This document shows, piece by piece, positions 44,190 to 52,785 of a stretch of 64,000 nucleotides of DNA. Each line of letters begins with the position of its first letter. Position 1 is the stretch's first letter. Made by a program: the position numbers and the translations under genes. A model generated the notes under the pieces. That model worked only from the letters and a program-made list of their open reading frames with translations, was not told where the DNA came from and made no database searches. Source of the stretch: Paenibacillus puerhi (GTDB taxonomy: Bacteria > Bacillota > Bacilli > Paenibacillales > NBRC-103111); assembly GCF_009846885.1 (NCBI RefSeq), contig NZ_WUWM01000027.1, forward strand, positions 24,700 through 88,699, in the 5' to 3' direction.

Positions 44190-45050
44190 TCACTTCGCCG
44201 TTCCGCTTGCGACAGCCTGCTCCAGCGACCGCTCTGCCGCTATTCTAGCCAGCACCCTCGGCTTATCGGTAATGATGCTGGTGACCCCGAGGTCGAGCAT
44301 CTGTCTCATCATACCGGGATCATTCACCGTCCATACGAAAATATCCTTCTCGTAGCGGGCCGCCAGCTTCAGGAGCTCGGGCTTGACCAGCGGATAAGCG
44401 AGGCTTAGCGCGTCGTAATCCGGAAGGGCCAGCAGCTTCTCCCAAGAGGCATTTCCGTCCAGCTTGTCGACGATAAGCCCTGTGCGCAGCTTGGGGTCCA
44501 GCTGCTTTACCTTTTGCAGCAGCTTTCCATCGAAGGAAGTGAATACGCAGTCGTTCTCGAACCCTTTTCGCTTCACCACGTCCACGGCCCGCTCCGCAAG
44601 CTTCCGTTGATTCCCATTATTTTTGAGCTCAATATTGAGCTTCATTTTCCCGTTTACCGTATCGATGACCTGCTCCAGCGTAGGCACCTTTTCCTGGGCA
44701 AATCGTTCGCCGAACCAGCTTCCGGCGCTAGCCGCCGCAAGCTCGGAGGACGTCACCTGCCACATCGGCTTATTGATGCCGGTCGTTCTGAGCGCGTTAG
44801 AATCATGCATAACGACGACAACACCGTCTGCTGTCTCCTGAACGTCGAGCTCGGCATAGCCCGCACCCGCCCGGATCGCTTGACGGAAGGCGCTGAGCGT
44901 ATTCTCGGGGGCTGTCTCCGAGCTCCCGCGATGGGCGGTTATCCGCTCGTAAGGCAGATCGGCGCCGGAGCCGGATATGGCGGGCAAGCTGGGGATCGTG
45001 GCGGCATGAACGATTAGAAGACAAAGCAAGGCCCGTGTAAGCGTTGACAT
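44190..45050 (-). CDS. glycerophosphodiester phosphodiesterase, exported
   Basis: 286 residues. The N-terminal 25 residues (MSTLTRALLCLLIVHAATIPS) form a signal peptide or anchor. The GDPD TIM barrel has ITAHRGSSETAPENTLSAF with the catalytic His, AELDVQETADGVVVVMHD with metal ligands and second His, and LNIELKNNG. It hydrolyses glycerophosphodiesters, releasing glycerol-3-phosphate, probably outside the membrane. SD AGGAGGAAG precedes the ATG. It stands alone; the 248 bp downstream (43942-44189) show no gene. Confidence 0.9.
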   Translation of the reverse strand: MSTLTRALLCLLIVHAATIPSLPAISGSGADLPYERITAHRGSSETAPENTLSAFRQAIRAGAGYAELDVQETADGVVVVMHDSNALRTTGINKPMWQVTSSELAAASAGSWFGERFAQEKVPTLEQVIDTVNGKMKLNIELKNNGNQRKLAERAVDVVKRKGFENDCVFTSFDGKLLQKVKQLDPKLRTGLIVDKLDGNASWEKLLALPDYDALSLAYPLVKPELLKLAARYEKDIFVWTVNDPGMMRQMLDLGVTSIITDKPRVLARIAAERSLEQAVASGTAK

Positions 45051-45190
45051 CGGCGGCTTCCTCCTGGATTGCGGGATTTACGCTTACCGTATCATAAGAA
45101 CGTTAGGAAACTATCAGCAACCGCCGTCTTTTTTTCGCTTCCGCCAAATCCTTTCCTAACAAAGTCTCTCCGCTCGGGATGCATGCCTAA

Positions 45191-45221
45191 ACAAGCCGGA
45201 CCCAAGCAGGACCCGGCTTGT
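45191..45221. terminator. inverted repeat after ctaM, weak terminator
   Basis: ACAAGCCGG (45191-45199) pairs with 45213-45221. There is no U-tract, so termination is uncertain. Confidence 0.4.
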
Positions 45222-45242
45222 CCGCGCCAACAGCAGCACGAC

Positions 45243-45767
45243 TTAATAATAGGGAGAGATCAACAGATACACAAGCACGCCTGTACCGCTGACATACAGC
45301 CAGATCGGCATCGTCCAGCGGGCGATCTTGCGATGGCGGGCAACCTTGCGGCCCAGACCGCTGGCCATCGTCATCAGTGCGAGCGGCACATTGACGATCG
45401 CCAGCAGCACATGCGTAATGAGCACGAAGAAATACGTGTACTTCAGCCAGTCGGGTCCGCCGAACTTTGTCGGTTCCGTAAGAAAGTGGTAAATAACATA
45501 AGAGACGAGGAACAAAGCCGTCGACCCAAAAGCGGCAAACACCCAATTGCGGTGCACGTTAATCTTTTTCTTCTTAATGGCGAACAGCGACAACAGCAGG
45601 AAAGTAAACGTAAAGCAGTTAAAAATCGCATTCAGCAGCGGGAAGATCGAGACGTCGAAGCCAAGCTGCCCCTCATATCCCGGCATAAAAAACAAACAGG
45701 CGATGATCACGATCAGGATTAAAGAGAACACCGTGATGACGCCGGTATAAGTGCGCGGTTTTTCCAT
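45243..45767 (-). CDS. ctaM: DUF420 membrane protein, heme-copper oxidase assembly factor CtaM/YozB
   Basis: The 174-residue protein has five predicted helices and the DUF420 words LPLLNAIFNCFTF-like (IFPLLNAIFNCFTFTFLLLS), VHRNWVFAAFGSTALFL, and LITHVLLAIVNVPLAL with His residues that may bind a metal or heme. Staphylococcus CtaM is required for activity of the aa3 menaquinol oxidase, which fits the qox operon in this window, 28 kb away. SD GGGAGGGGG precedes the ATG. It appears monocistronic. Confidence 0.85.
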   Translation of the reverse strand: MEKPRTYTGVITVFSLILIVIIACLFFMPGYEGQLGFDVSIFPLLNAIFNCFTFTFLLLSLFAIKKKKINVHRNWVFAAFGSTALFLVSYVIYHFLTEPTKFGGPDWLKYTYFFVLITHVLLAIVNVPLALMTMASGLGRKVARHRKIARWTMPIWLYVSGTGVLVYLLISPYY

Positions 45768-45915
45768 GAACGAAAAGCCCCCTCCCGAACAAGATTGTCC
45801 TTATGATCTTATCCCTTCAAGGATAGGGGGTTTTGCCCGAGAATACAATCCGGTGGGACTGTCGTTTTGTTACGGTTTGATGAAATGAGTGCTGAATCCG
45901 TCTTTCGGCCGCCGC

Positions 45916-46104
45916 CTATGAATGCCCCGAGTCTCGCCCGCTCATTTCTTCCCTGAGCCGGTCCAGCTTAATCTCTATACGGTTCAGCGCTTGGCGAGTC
46001 GCCTTGGCGTGGCCCAGCAAGGCGAATACCGCATAAATAATAAAGCCCCAGAACCCCAGGAATAGGAGGGTGATAATAATTCCGATCGGATGGAAAAACA
46101 CCAA
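45916..46104 (-). CDS. small single-helix membrane protein, function unknown
   Basis: 62 residues from TTG 46104 (or GTG 46101), with AAAGGAGG 8 nt upstream. One or two hydrophobic segments (GIIITLLFLGFWGFIIYAVFALL, split here as a single long hairpin) are followed by a charged amphipathic helix (RIEIKLDRLREEMSG) likely to lie in the cytoplasm. It follows the HAD gene in the same orientation after 55 nt. No family was recognised. Confidence 0.6.
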   Translation of the reverse strand: MVFFHPIGIIITLLFLGFWGFIIYAVFALLGHAKATRQALNRIEIKLDRLREEMSGRDSGHS

Positions 46105-46159
46105 TTCATCAACCTCCTTTCCTATACACCATTCATAATAATACCATATTTGGGGCTTT

Positions 46160-46816
46160 TTATGTCATTTTTATAATTTCCAGAACGTTCATCAGCTCGC
46201 CCAGCGCATGAATTCCCGCTTTCGGCTCCACGCCCTTGCTGAGCATAGCCTCCAGACCTGCCTTGTAGCTGACAAATGCGATACCCGCCCCCATCGAGCC
46301 TTGCCCGTCGATCCAGGAGTCCCCCACGGATATCCACTCCTCGGCGGGGCTATGAGGGAACTGCTCCAGCACATAGTTGAAGCCTGACGAAGAGGGCTTG
46401 AGCGCCGTCATCTGCTCCCGGCCTGCGATCAGATCGAAATAATCCGCGATACCCGTAAGCCGCAGCGCTTTCAGGGCCGCGCATTGCGAATTATTGGTCA
46501 CGACCGCCAGCGCGTACCGGCCGTGCAGAGCCGCCAGCAGCTCCTCGGCGCCTGGCTCAAGCCCTGCCCCCTCCATCCCCCGGAGTTCGTGCTCGGCAGC
46601 TATGCCCATCACCTCGGCATACCCCGCTTCGTTGAGCCCTGCCTCCCTCGCATATTCGATCATGGTCGATGACGTATGCTCTTGCCAAGGGAATCCGATG
46701 GGCAGTAGACCGGTGCTAAGCAAGTACTTGTGGATGTGCTGCTTCATAGCGGCAAAATCAATTCGGGACTGCAGCAGCGTATTGTCCATATCGAAGATGA
46801 TTCCTTTTACAGCCAT
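46160..46816 (-). CDS. HAD-superfamily hydrolase
   Basis: The 218-residue protein has all four HAD motifs: FDMDNTLL (nucleophile Asp), VVTNNS, a Lys in MTALKPSSSG and GDSWID. An alpha-helical cap of about 75 residues follows motif I, as in subfamily I phosphatases such as phosphoglycolate phosphatase. Substrate unknown. It ends the transcript that may continue into the small membrane protein. Confidence 0.88.
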   Translation of the reverse strand: MAVKGIIFDMDNTLLQSRIDFAAMKQHIHKYLLSTGLLPIGFPWQEHTSSTMIEYAREAGLNEAGYAEVMGIAAEHELRGMEGAGLEPGAEELLAALHGRYALAVVTNNSQCAALKALRLTGIADYFDLIAGREQMTALKPSSSGFNYVLEQFPHSPAEEWISVGDSWIDGQGSMGAGIAFVSYKAGLEAMLSKGVEPKAGIHALGELMNVLEIIKMT

Positions 46817-46885
46817 TGACCTTCTACTCCCTTCACGTGTACTTCCTGCAGCGCTTATTGGCCGGGCATGACTGGAGTCCTAAGC

Positions 46886-46923
46886 AAAGAACCGTCCGGA
46901 TTATTCATTCCGGACGGTTCTTT
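46886..46923. terminator. strong bidirectional hairpin after rpiA
   Basis: AAAGAACCGTCCGGA (46886-46900) pairs perfectly with 46909-46923. It ends the rpiA transcript before the HAD gene. Confidence 0.8.
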
Positions 46924-46956
46924 GAGGCTCATGCACGTCTCCGACTTGCATGCAAG

Positions 46957-47631
46957 CTATCGGCTGAGCTCCTGCACGCTTCGGTCCGCGTATCCTACGA
47001 TCACTTTGCCGGCCATCTGGAGGAACAGTCCGTTGTCGACTACTCCCGGTATCCGATTGATCCTGTCATGGACATCCTCCGGATCCGCCAAGCTTCCAAA
47101 CTCGCAGTCGACGATATAATTGCCATTGTCCGTAAGATAAGGGCTGCCGTCTGCTGCAGTTATTCGGCGTGTTGGGACGCAGCCGAGCTTACCCAGCTGT
47201 TCTACGGTCAGGTCGGCTCCAAAGGGGACGATCTCCACAGGCAGGGGAAATCGGCCCAGCCGATCCACCAGCTTGCTTTCATCGACAACGAGGATAAGCT
47301 GCCTGCTGGAGGCCGCGACGATCTTCTCCCTCAGCAGAGCGCCTCCGCCACCCTTGATAGCATTCCATCGCGGATCTACCTCGTCGGCTCCGTCGATCGT
47401 AAGATCAATGGTCCCTAAACCCGATGTCGAAATGATAGGGATGCCCAGCTCCCGGGCCAGGCTTTCGGTCCGGCTGGAGGTGGCAACGGCTTGGATGGTC
47501 AATCCTTCCTGCATTCTTTGCCCTATGCGCTGTATAGCCCAGTAGGCCGTGGAGCCTGTCCCCAGCCCGACGATCATGCCGTCTTCGATATATTCCACAG
47601 CCTTCTCCGCTGCGGCTCGCTTAGCTTCCAT
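46957..47631 (-). CDS. rpiA: ribose-5-phosphate isomerase A
   Basis: The 224-residue enzyme interconverts ribose-5-phosphate and ribulose-5-phosphate. Motifs: VGLGTGSTAYWAI, TIDGADEVD, KGGGGALLREKI with the catalytic Glu/Lys region, and VDCEFG near the C-terminus. The SD (GGGTGATCC) is weak. It lies downstream of the DapA-family gene, 70 nt apart in the same orientation, and may be the last gene of the fuc-type transcript. Confidence 0.93.
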   Translation of the reverse strand: MEAKRAAAEKAVEYIEDGMIVGLGTGSTAYWAIQRIGQRMQEGLTIQAVATSSRTESLARELGIPIISTSGLGTIDLTIDGADEVDPRWNAIKGGGGALLREKIVAASSRQLILVVDESKLVDRLGRFPLPVEIVPFGADLTVEQLGKLGCVPTRRITAADGSPYLTDNGNYIVDCEFGSLADPEDVHDRINRIPGVVDNGLFLQMAGKVIVGYADRSVQELSR

Positions 47632-47701
47632 CGGATCACCCGCTTCCCGTCTGCCTTGTTCTCCTATATTCTACCACAAGCGGACGGGACGCTCCATGTC
47701 T

Positions 47702-48631
47702 TCATCGCGTGAGCGCTTGACCCGCCCAGGCGCTCGCATCGCGCAGCTGCTCGATCAACAACCGGGCATGGCGGTCGAGCGCTTGGCCCCCTCTGGACCG
47801 GCTGACCGTGGTCAGCGGCAGCCCCTCGAGCTGGAGATAGTACTTGGCATTGACCGGATACAGCTGCAGCTCGACCAGTGACGCCATGCCCAGAAAGGAT
47901 TGCAGCCTATCCGCCTGAGCGGGATGCGATGACGCATGCTTCAGCAGCCACACATAGAGCTCGGGATGAAAATTCGCCATAACGCCGCTGAAGCCAGCCG
48001 CTCCAAGTCTGACGGAATCCAGCAGCGTAGCCGAGTTAGCATTATACAGCCTCATGGGACTGCCTTGCAGCAGCCGTATACGCTGTGCCAGCATCTCCGG
48101 ATCGCAGCACGTATCCTTCAGAAATATAAATCGTCCGCTTGCCGCGCACCATTCGAGCAGCTCAGCGGAAAGCAAGCGTTTATAGGGATAAGGGCATTCG
48201 TACAGTCCGAAGCTGTGCTCCGGGTAAGCCTTCAGAATTCGCTCGGCATTCGACTTCCACACTTCGTCCGACTCCTGCTCCCCGGCCAACCGGTTCGTGA
48301 CGAGCACGAAGGCATCTGGCCCTGCTGCCGAGATTCGTCCTATTTCCTCCAGCTGCTCCTCCATGCCACCTGCGATATGGCCGGAAGCGATGACCGGCAC
48401 CCGGCCTGCCGTCCGATTCACGATGTATTCCGCCAGCCGGACCCGCTCATTCAAGGAGAGAAAGAACATCTCGCTCGATTGACATACGGCGAACAGTCCG
48501 TTGACTCCTTTCTGTATATACCACTCGATCAGTTGATCCAGCGACAGATAATCAATCTGCCCATCGCTTTGAAAGGGGGTGATCATCGTCGGCCAGACGC
48601 CGTCCGGTATGGCCTTCCTTGTATTCCTCAA
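47702..48631 (-). CDS. dihydrodipicolinate synthase/N-acetylneuraminate lyase family aldolase
   Basis: 309 residues from TTG 48631, with GGGAGGAA 9 nt upstream. DapA-fold words: GVWPTMITPFQSDGQIDY, VNGLFAVCQSSEMFFLS, a tyrosine in GLYECPYPYKR and the Schiff-base lysine in FIFLKDTCCD near residue 170. It should cleave or form a 2-keto-3-deoxy acid. The substrate differs within the family; position after fucI suggests a deoxy-sugar or fuconate pathway. A hairpin (TTCGCT/AGCGAA, 48671-48683) lies in the gap after fucI and may tune its expression. Confidence 0.85.
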   Translation of the reverse strand: MRNTRKAIPDGVWPTMITPFQSDGQIDYLSLDQLIEWYIQKGVNGLFAVCQSSEMFFLSLNERVRLAEYIVNRTAGRVPVIASGHIAGGMEEQLEEIGRISAAGPDAFVLVTNRLAGEQESDEVWKSNAERILKAYPEHSFGLYECPYPYKRLLSAELLEWCAASGRFIFLKDTCCDPEMLAQRIRLLQGSPMRLYNANSATLLDSVRLGAAGFSGVMANFHPELYVWLLKHASSHPAQADRLQSFLGMASLVELQLYPVNAKYYLQLEGLPLTTVSRSRGGQALDRHARLLIEQLRDASAWAGQALTR

Positions 48632-48738
48632 CCTGTATTCCTCCCTGCAAGCTTCTCATTCATCTGGGATTTCGCTTAGCGAATGCTATTGCGTAAATGC
48701 CGGTATGCTTCCGTCTCTTCGTCAAGCAGCCGCTTCCG

Positions 48739-50529
48739 TTACCCGTACAGCGGACCGAATGCGGCGCAAGCGCGATAGTCCGCCCCCATAGGCTCATTCA
48801 CGCCGAAGGCCGACCAAACGCCCGGTCGGAAAATCCGTTCCTCCGGCACGTTATGCATGCTGACCGGAATCCGCAGCATCGAAGCCAGCGTCATCAGATC
48901 GCCGCCAATATGGCCATAGCTGAGCGCGCAGTGATTGGAGCCCCAATGGTTCATGACCGCATACACGTCCTGAAAGGCGCCGCTGCCGGTCAGCTTCGGC
49001 ACGAACCAGGTCGTCGGCCAGGTCGGATTAGAGCGCTCGTCGAGCTTGTCGTGAATCTCATCGGGCAGCTCTACGGAATACCCCTCGGCAAGCTGCAGCA
49101 CCGGGCCGATTCCTTTGATCAGATTGATCCGGGCCATCGTCATCGGCATGCCCCCACGGGTGGTAAAGTCCGTCGAGTAGCCACCGCCGCGAAAAAAATC
49201 CACCGCCGGACACCAGCGGGTCGCCTGCAGGCAGTTTTGTACGTCTTGCTCGGTAATCTCCCAGTACGGCTTCATCGCCGGCTTGCCGTCTCTGGTCTGC
49301 TCGCCCGTGCCGTCCAAGGCCGCCGGTCCGGAGTTGATCAGATGGATAACGCCGCCTGCGGCAGTGCCCGTCAATGCCCGGCCCGTGACACGCTCGACCG
49401 CTGCGGGGCTCCAGTAGGTCCGAACATCAGCGAAGATTTGGGCGCTATGGGTCAGCAGATGTCCGAACAGCATCGTCACCGCGTTCAGATTGTCATTCTC
49501 CGTCGCCATGACGAAAGGCTCGCGGATGCCATTCCAGTCGAAGGAGCTGGTCAGAATAGCCTCCATAAAGTCGCCGTTCGGGAAGTGATCCGTCCACGCA
49601 CGCTGGCCCTGGAACCCGGCGGCGATCGCGTTATGTCCGACCGCCTCCTCCTCGTAGCCCAGCTCGGCCAGCAGCGGGTTGCCGATCATCAGATCCCGGC
49701 CGATCAGCGTCATCTTGACGACCGTCTCCCAGTCCTGCTCCTTTTGCTCCTCCGTGCGCTGCAGCTCGGGCGGATTGCGGTCCGCCCCCCTCAAGCAGTT
49801 GGCCTTGGTCCAGGCAAGCGCCCGCTCATACTCCCGGTGATCATAGATATCGCGTTCCATACGCCGGATGAACTCGCTCATATCCACGTACTCGTTGCGC
49901 ATGCCCAGATAGTCCTGGAAAAAGCTCTCGTCCACGATGCAGCCCGCAATGCCCATGGATACGGTGCCCATCGCCAAATAGGACTTGCCCCGCATCGTGG
50001 CGACGGCCAGCCCCGCCCGCGCAAATTGCAGCAACTGCTCCTGCACATCCTCCGGTATGACCGTATCGCCCATATCCTGAACATCCTGGCCATAAATACG
50101 GAACGCAGGCAGCCCCTTCTGATTATGCGCCGCAATCGCTGAAGCCAGGTACACCGCTCCGGGTCTCTCCGTACCGTTGAAGCCCCAGATCGCCTTCGGC
50201 AGCAGCGGATCGGTATCGATAGTCTCCAGCGGATAGCACCAGGACGGCGTAACCGAGATCGTCAGGCCGACGCCCTCTCTGCGGAACTTCTCCGCTGTCC
50301 GGGCTGCCTCCCCCACACCCCCTATCGTCGTATCGGCGATGACGCACTCCACCTCCATCCCATTGGAATGCCGCAAATTCCCGCTCAAAAATGCTGCGCA
50401 AGCCCGAGCCATACTCATCGTAGGCTCCTCCAGCGATTCCCGGATACCGCCGCGGCGGCCGTCCACGATCGGACGAATCCCGATCTTGGGCATGTCGCCC
50501 TGCAATCGGTTGAGATAAGCTGATGCCAT
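48739..50529 (-). CDS. fucI: L-fucose isomerase
   Basis: The 596-residue protein aligns end to end with E. coli FucI by eye: [81 protein letters not shown] with catalytic Glu344, [10 protein letters not shown] and the C-terminal MHNVPEE. It interconverts L-fucose and L-fuculose (also D-arabinose and D-ribulose) with Mn. SD AGGAGGGAAG precedes the ATG. No fuculokinase or aldolase fucA is adjacent; a DapA-family aldolase and rpiA follow. Three overlapping LacI-type operators cover its promoter. Confidence 0.94.
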   Translation of the reverse strand: MASAYLNRLQGDMPKIGIRPIVDGRRGGIRESLEEPTMSMARACAAFLSGNLRHSNGMEVECVIADTTIGGVGEAARTAEKFRREGVGLTISVTPSWCYPLETIDTDPLLPKAIWGFNGTERPGAVYLASAIAAHNQKGLPAFRIYGQDVQDMGDTVIPEDVQEQLLQFARAGLAVATMRGKSYLAMGTVSMGIAGCIVDESFFQDYLGMRNEYVDMSEFIRRMERDIYDHREYERALAWTKANCLRGADRNPPELQRTEEQKEQDWETVVKMTLIGRDLMIGNPLLAELGYEEEAVGHNAIAAGFQGQRAWTDHFPNGDFMEAILTSSFDWNGIREPFVMATENDNLNAVTMLFGHLLTHSAQIFADVRTYWSPAAVERVTGRALTGTAAGGVIHLINSGPAALDGTGEQTRDGKPAMKPYWEITEQDVQNCLQATRWCPAVDFFRGGGYSTDFTTRGGMPMTMARINLIKGIGPVLQLAEGYSVELPDEIHDKLDERSNPTWPTTWFVPKLTGSGAFQDVYAVMNHWGSNHCALSYGHIGGDLMTLASMLRIPVSMHNVPEERIFRPGVWSAFGVNEPMGADYRACAAFGPLYG

Positions 50530-50560
50530 CGGATGCTTCCCTCCTGCATATCGAAGTTTA

Positions 50561-50603
50561 GCTAAAACGATTTGCTAATACGTTTTTGCTAATACGTTTT
50601 ATT
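50561..50603. promoter_or_regulatory. three overlapping LacI-family operators before fucI
   Basis: GCTAAAACGATTTGC (50561-50575), GCTAATACGTTTTTGC (50574-50589) and GCTAATACGTTTTATT (50588-50603) repeat every 13-14 bp and overlap the -10. GCTAATACGTTTTA also occurs at 53857-53870, in front of the lacI-type gene. A related TAATAAAACGTT is at 50635-50646 and the palindrome ATAACGTTAT at 50653-50662. Confidence 0.75.
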
Positions 50604-50629
50604 ATAAAGATCAACCGCTTTCACGTCAA
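50601..50629 (-). promoter_or_regulatory. fucI promoter
   Basis: TTGACG (50624-50629), a 17-bp spacer and a perfect TATAAT (50601-50606) on the minus strand. Confidence 0.8.
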
Positions 50630-50697
50630 TTTACTAATAAAACGTTCCCGAAATAACGTTATTGCTCCCCCATACCTGCATAGGTATCGGGATCGGC

Positions 50698-50944
50698 TAA
50701 CGGACATGGCGTACTCTAAGAAGCAGACTTGGGCTTGATGAAACCTGTAACGGACATAGTGGAGGTTGTCGATTCAATGTGAGTAACTGAGTTGAAATCT
50801 TCTGCTTTCGCTAACGGACCTCAGCGTCTCTATTTGCAGCATTTTCTCGATATTGAAAATCTAACGGACTCAGATCACGCTATATGGTGCATTTCCGCCC
50901 ATTCTATGCGGTTTTGACGTAAGTAAGGTCGTCTGTGTCCGTTA
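50698..50944. repeat. cluster of about 50-bp repeats headed by TAACGGAC
   Basis: TAACGGAC begins at 50698, 50748, 50812 and 50862 (steps of 50, 64 and 50 bp) and occurs inverted at 50937-50944. The first bases of the units are alike (CTAACGGACNTCAG or GTAACGGACATAG), then they diverge. The last direct copy and the inverted copy share TAACGGAC-CAGA and could close an 83-bp hairpin. No gene is present here. Function unknown. Confidence 0.7.
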
Positions 50945-51039
50945 CAATTTGAACAGGCCCCATTTTTGTGAAATAGCGACTGTGGTCGGATTAACCCCCT
51001 AAATTTGGACACTACCGCCTTCAATCTTGTGCTATCGCA

Positions 51040-51918
51040 CTAAAGCGCAATTTGTTTTGGTGTTATCGTCCCATCGGATACGAGCCGTAGATATTCTTTT
51101 GGTGGCCAATCGTGAAGACTGCCATGAATGCGATCGTTATTGTAATATCGAATAAACCGATCTACTTCTCTAAAAGCTTCCTCATAAGTTTCAAAGCAAT
51201 TCCGCTGGTAACATTCCCTTTCCAAAATACTGTGAAAGGATTCGATGAAGGCATTCTTGTTTGGCGTTTGGTTTGGAATTCGCTCATGCTCAATGCCAGC
51301 CTGTTCGCAGAAGGCGTAGAAGGCCTTGCTGACGAACTGAGGGCCGTTATCGGTTCGAAGAACGGGATGATTCCCTTGCCCGTATGCCGCGCGTTTCAGA
51401 AGCGCCTTTTGGACGATTCGTAAAATGTCCTGAGTACTACAAACTTTACCTCGATGATGCGTGACAATGCTCCGGTCAAACACGTCGATGATGCTTGCCA
51501 GGTAAAAATGCCGCCGTTTACCAGCCACATATCCATACTTGATGTCCAGCTGCCAAAGTTGATTGGGGCCGTTCACAACACGATTGTTAGCTACCTTTTT
51601 GGGTACGGGATTCGTCCTCTCCCGTTGCGGAGCGAGGATACCCAGCTCTTTGCAAAGCCGGTATACTTTTTTCTTGTTAATGACTAACTTATATTTTCGC
51701 CTTAAAAGGACCGTGAGTTTTCGATAGCCGGCTGCAGCATGGGGACCTCTGATTAAACTTCTAAGGTATCCTTTGATCCGGGCATCCAAAACAACGGATC
51801 CGTTTTTATCGTAAGAGTGTCCTGGAATAGGACGGCCCTTACCTGCGGGCTGTTGACGTTCCGGATGCCGAAGGCGGTAGTAGTAAGTGGAACGGGGCAC
51901 TCCGCACAGACGCAGCAC
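51040..51918 (-). CDS. IS3-family transposase OrfB (DDE integrase core)
   Basis: 292 residues if started at GTG 51918, but in frame with upstream sequence (RLEVASYWIGEGYPVRT) back to the slippery site, so the normal product is an OrfAB fusion of about 413 residues. HTH_21-like region (LRLCGVPRSTYYYRL, GPHAAAGYRKLTVLLRR) and the catalytic triad: Asp in LWQLDIKYGYV, Asp in LRTDNGPQFVS, Glu in NAFIESFHSILERE. It cuts and joins the IS ends. Confidence 0.9.
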   Translation of the reverse strand: MLRLCGVPRSTYYYRLRHPERQQPAGKGRPIPGHSYDKNGSVVLDARIKGYLRSLIRGPHAAAGYRKLTVLLRRKYKLVINKKKVYRLCKELGILAPQRERTNPVPKKVANNRVVNGPNQLWQLDIKYGYVAGKRRHFYLASIIDVFDRSIVTHHRGKVCSTQDILRIVQKALLKRAAYGQGNHPVLRTDNGPQFVSKAFYAFCEQAGIEHERIPNQTPNKNAFIESFHSILERECYQRNCFETYEEAFREVDRFIRYYNNDRIHGSLHDWPPKEYLRLVSDGTITPKQIAL

Positions 51919-51956
51919 CGTACGAACCGGATATCCCTCCCCGATCCAATAAGAGG

Positions 51957-52280
51957 CTACTTCCAGTCGGGATACTTTTTTTTAACCAGATCTCTGAGGA
52001 TGCTGTTCTCCAGTTCCTTCTGGCCCAGTAGTTTCATCGCTTCGTCGTATTTCTCTTCAAGCTCTTTGAACTTGGCTGCATTCTGCTTGGTTTTTTCCTC
52101 TTCATCACGTTTCTTTACCATAAGGTCGCCCACCTCATCCTGATATTGACGAACCCAGGTGCTAAGCGTTTTAGGAGCCATGCCATACTTTCGGGCTACC
52201 ACCTCTGTACGGTAGCCGGAGAGTACCTCTACTACGAGCTCCTTTTTGACTTGAACCGGGCATCGAAACCGTCTTTTCAT
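51957..52280 (-). CDS. IS3-family transposase OrfA
   Basis: 107 residues from ATG 52280, preceded by GGGGGAAAG. Helix-turn-helix of the IS3 OrfA type (TEVVARKYGMAPKTLSTWVR) and a leucine/glutamate-rich coiled coil (FKELEEKYDEAMKLLGQKE) for dimerisation. Its last codons hold the slippery run used for frameshifting into orfB. Confidence 0.88.
   Translation of the reverse strand: MKRRFRCPVQVKKELVVEVLSGYRTEVVARKYGMAPKTLSTWVRQYQDEVGDLMVKKRDEEEKTKQNAAKFKELEEKYDEAMKLLGQKELENSILRDLVKKKYPDWK
51975..51983 (-). other. -1 ribosomal frameshift site of the IS
   Basis: On the minus strand AAAAAAAAG contains the canonical slippery heptamer A-AAA-AAG; slipping back one base moves from the orfA frame into the orfB frame, 16-18 bases before the orfA stop. 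Confidence 0.8.
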
Positions 52281-52356
52281 GGATCTTTCCCCCACTTTTT
52301 TAGTGTATCTGAAAAGGTTGGGAGTGTCCAAATGGATTAGGGGGCTATATAGTGGT

Positions 52357-52540
52357 GTCCGTTACGATCAGCCTTTACTTAACTGCGCTGCCGTCCACAA
52401 TGAATCGACAGCCTCATGGTGTACTCTTAGCGGTCTCAAACGCCCGTATAACCAAGAAATTGACGCTCTTAAGGTCCCATATGTCCCTTACACTCGCATC
52501 CATGTCCATCCCAACCGCTAACGGTTCAACATGTCCGTTA
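52357..52540. repeat. continuation of the TAACGGAC repeat tract on the other side of the IS
   Basis: The core occurs inverted at 52357-52364 and 52533-52540, with degenerate copies at 52483-52491 and 52519-52526. The tract is therefore interrupted by the IS. The region 52348-52664 holds no convincing gene. Confidence 0.6.
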
Positions 52541-52664
52541 ACCGTAATCCCGCCACCGCTCCTATGCTGTTCCATGGTTACATGACTTTCAGACCGCTCT
52601 ACTAGCCCCTTCACAAACGGTTTGTGAATCGGCAATTTCTGTATGCGATCCTTCCGCAGCAATG

Positions 52665-52692
52665 AAAAAAAGCCCCGGATCGGGACTTTTTT
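52665..52692. terminator. terminator after the lacI-type gene
   Basis: AAAAAAG-CCCG pairs with CGGG-CTTTTTT around a 3-nt loop, with one unpaired base on each side. It works in both directions. Confidence 0.75.
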
Positions 52693-52785
52693 CAAGGAGA
52701 AACTCCTCCACATCTCTTATAGCGATACCCCCGCTTTGGGCAAGTACGCTCTCGCTCGGCATTCCTGTCATGCACGGAACTCGCT

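Larger units (their letters stand above)
50992..52347 (-). mobile_element. IS3-family insertion sequence, 1,356 bp
   Basis: Imperfect terminal inverted repeats flank it: 50992-51013 (TAACCCCCTAA, then ATTTGGACACT) and 52323-52347 (its complement with a 3-bp insertion). They enclose orfA and orfB in -1 phase with a slippery site. The reading frames look intact, so the element may be active. No clear target-site duplication was seen next to the ends chosen. It sits inside the TAACGGAC repeat tract, between fucI and its probable regulator. Confidence 0.85.

Noticed and set aside
45191..45221. A strong terminator for ctaM
   Set aside because: The stem is good but there is no U-tract on either strand, so it is listed only as a weak inverted repeat.
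48697..50142. An open frame of 481 codons on the plus strand opposite fucI
   Set aside because: FucI aligns along its full length on the minus strand; the plus frame has no domain and is Arg/His-rich.
50698..50944. A CRISPR array made of the TAACGGAC units
   Set aside because: Only the first 8-14 bp are conserved, step lengths vary (50, 64, 50), one copy is inverted and no cas genes are present.
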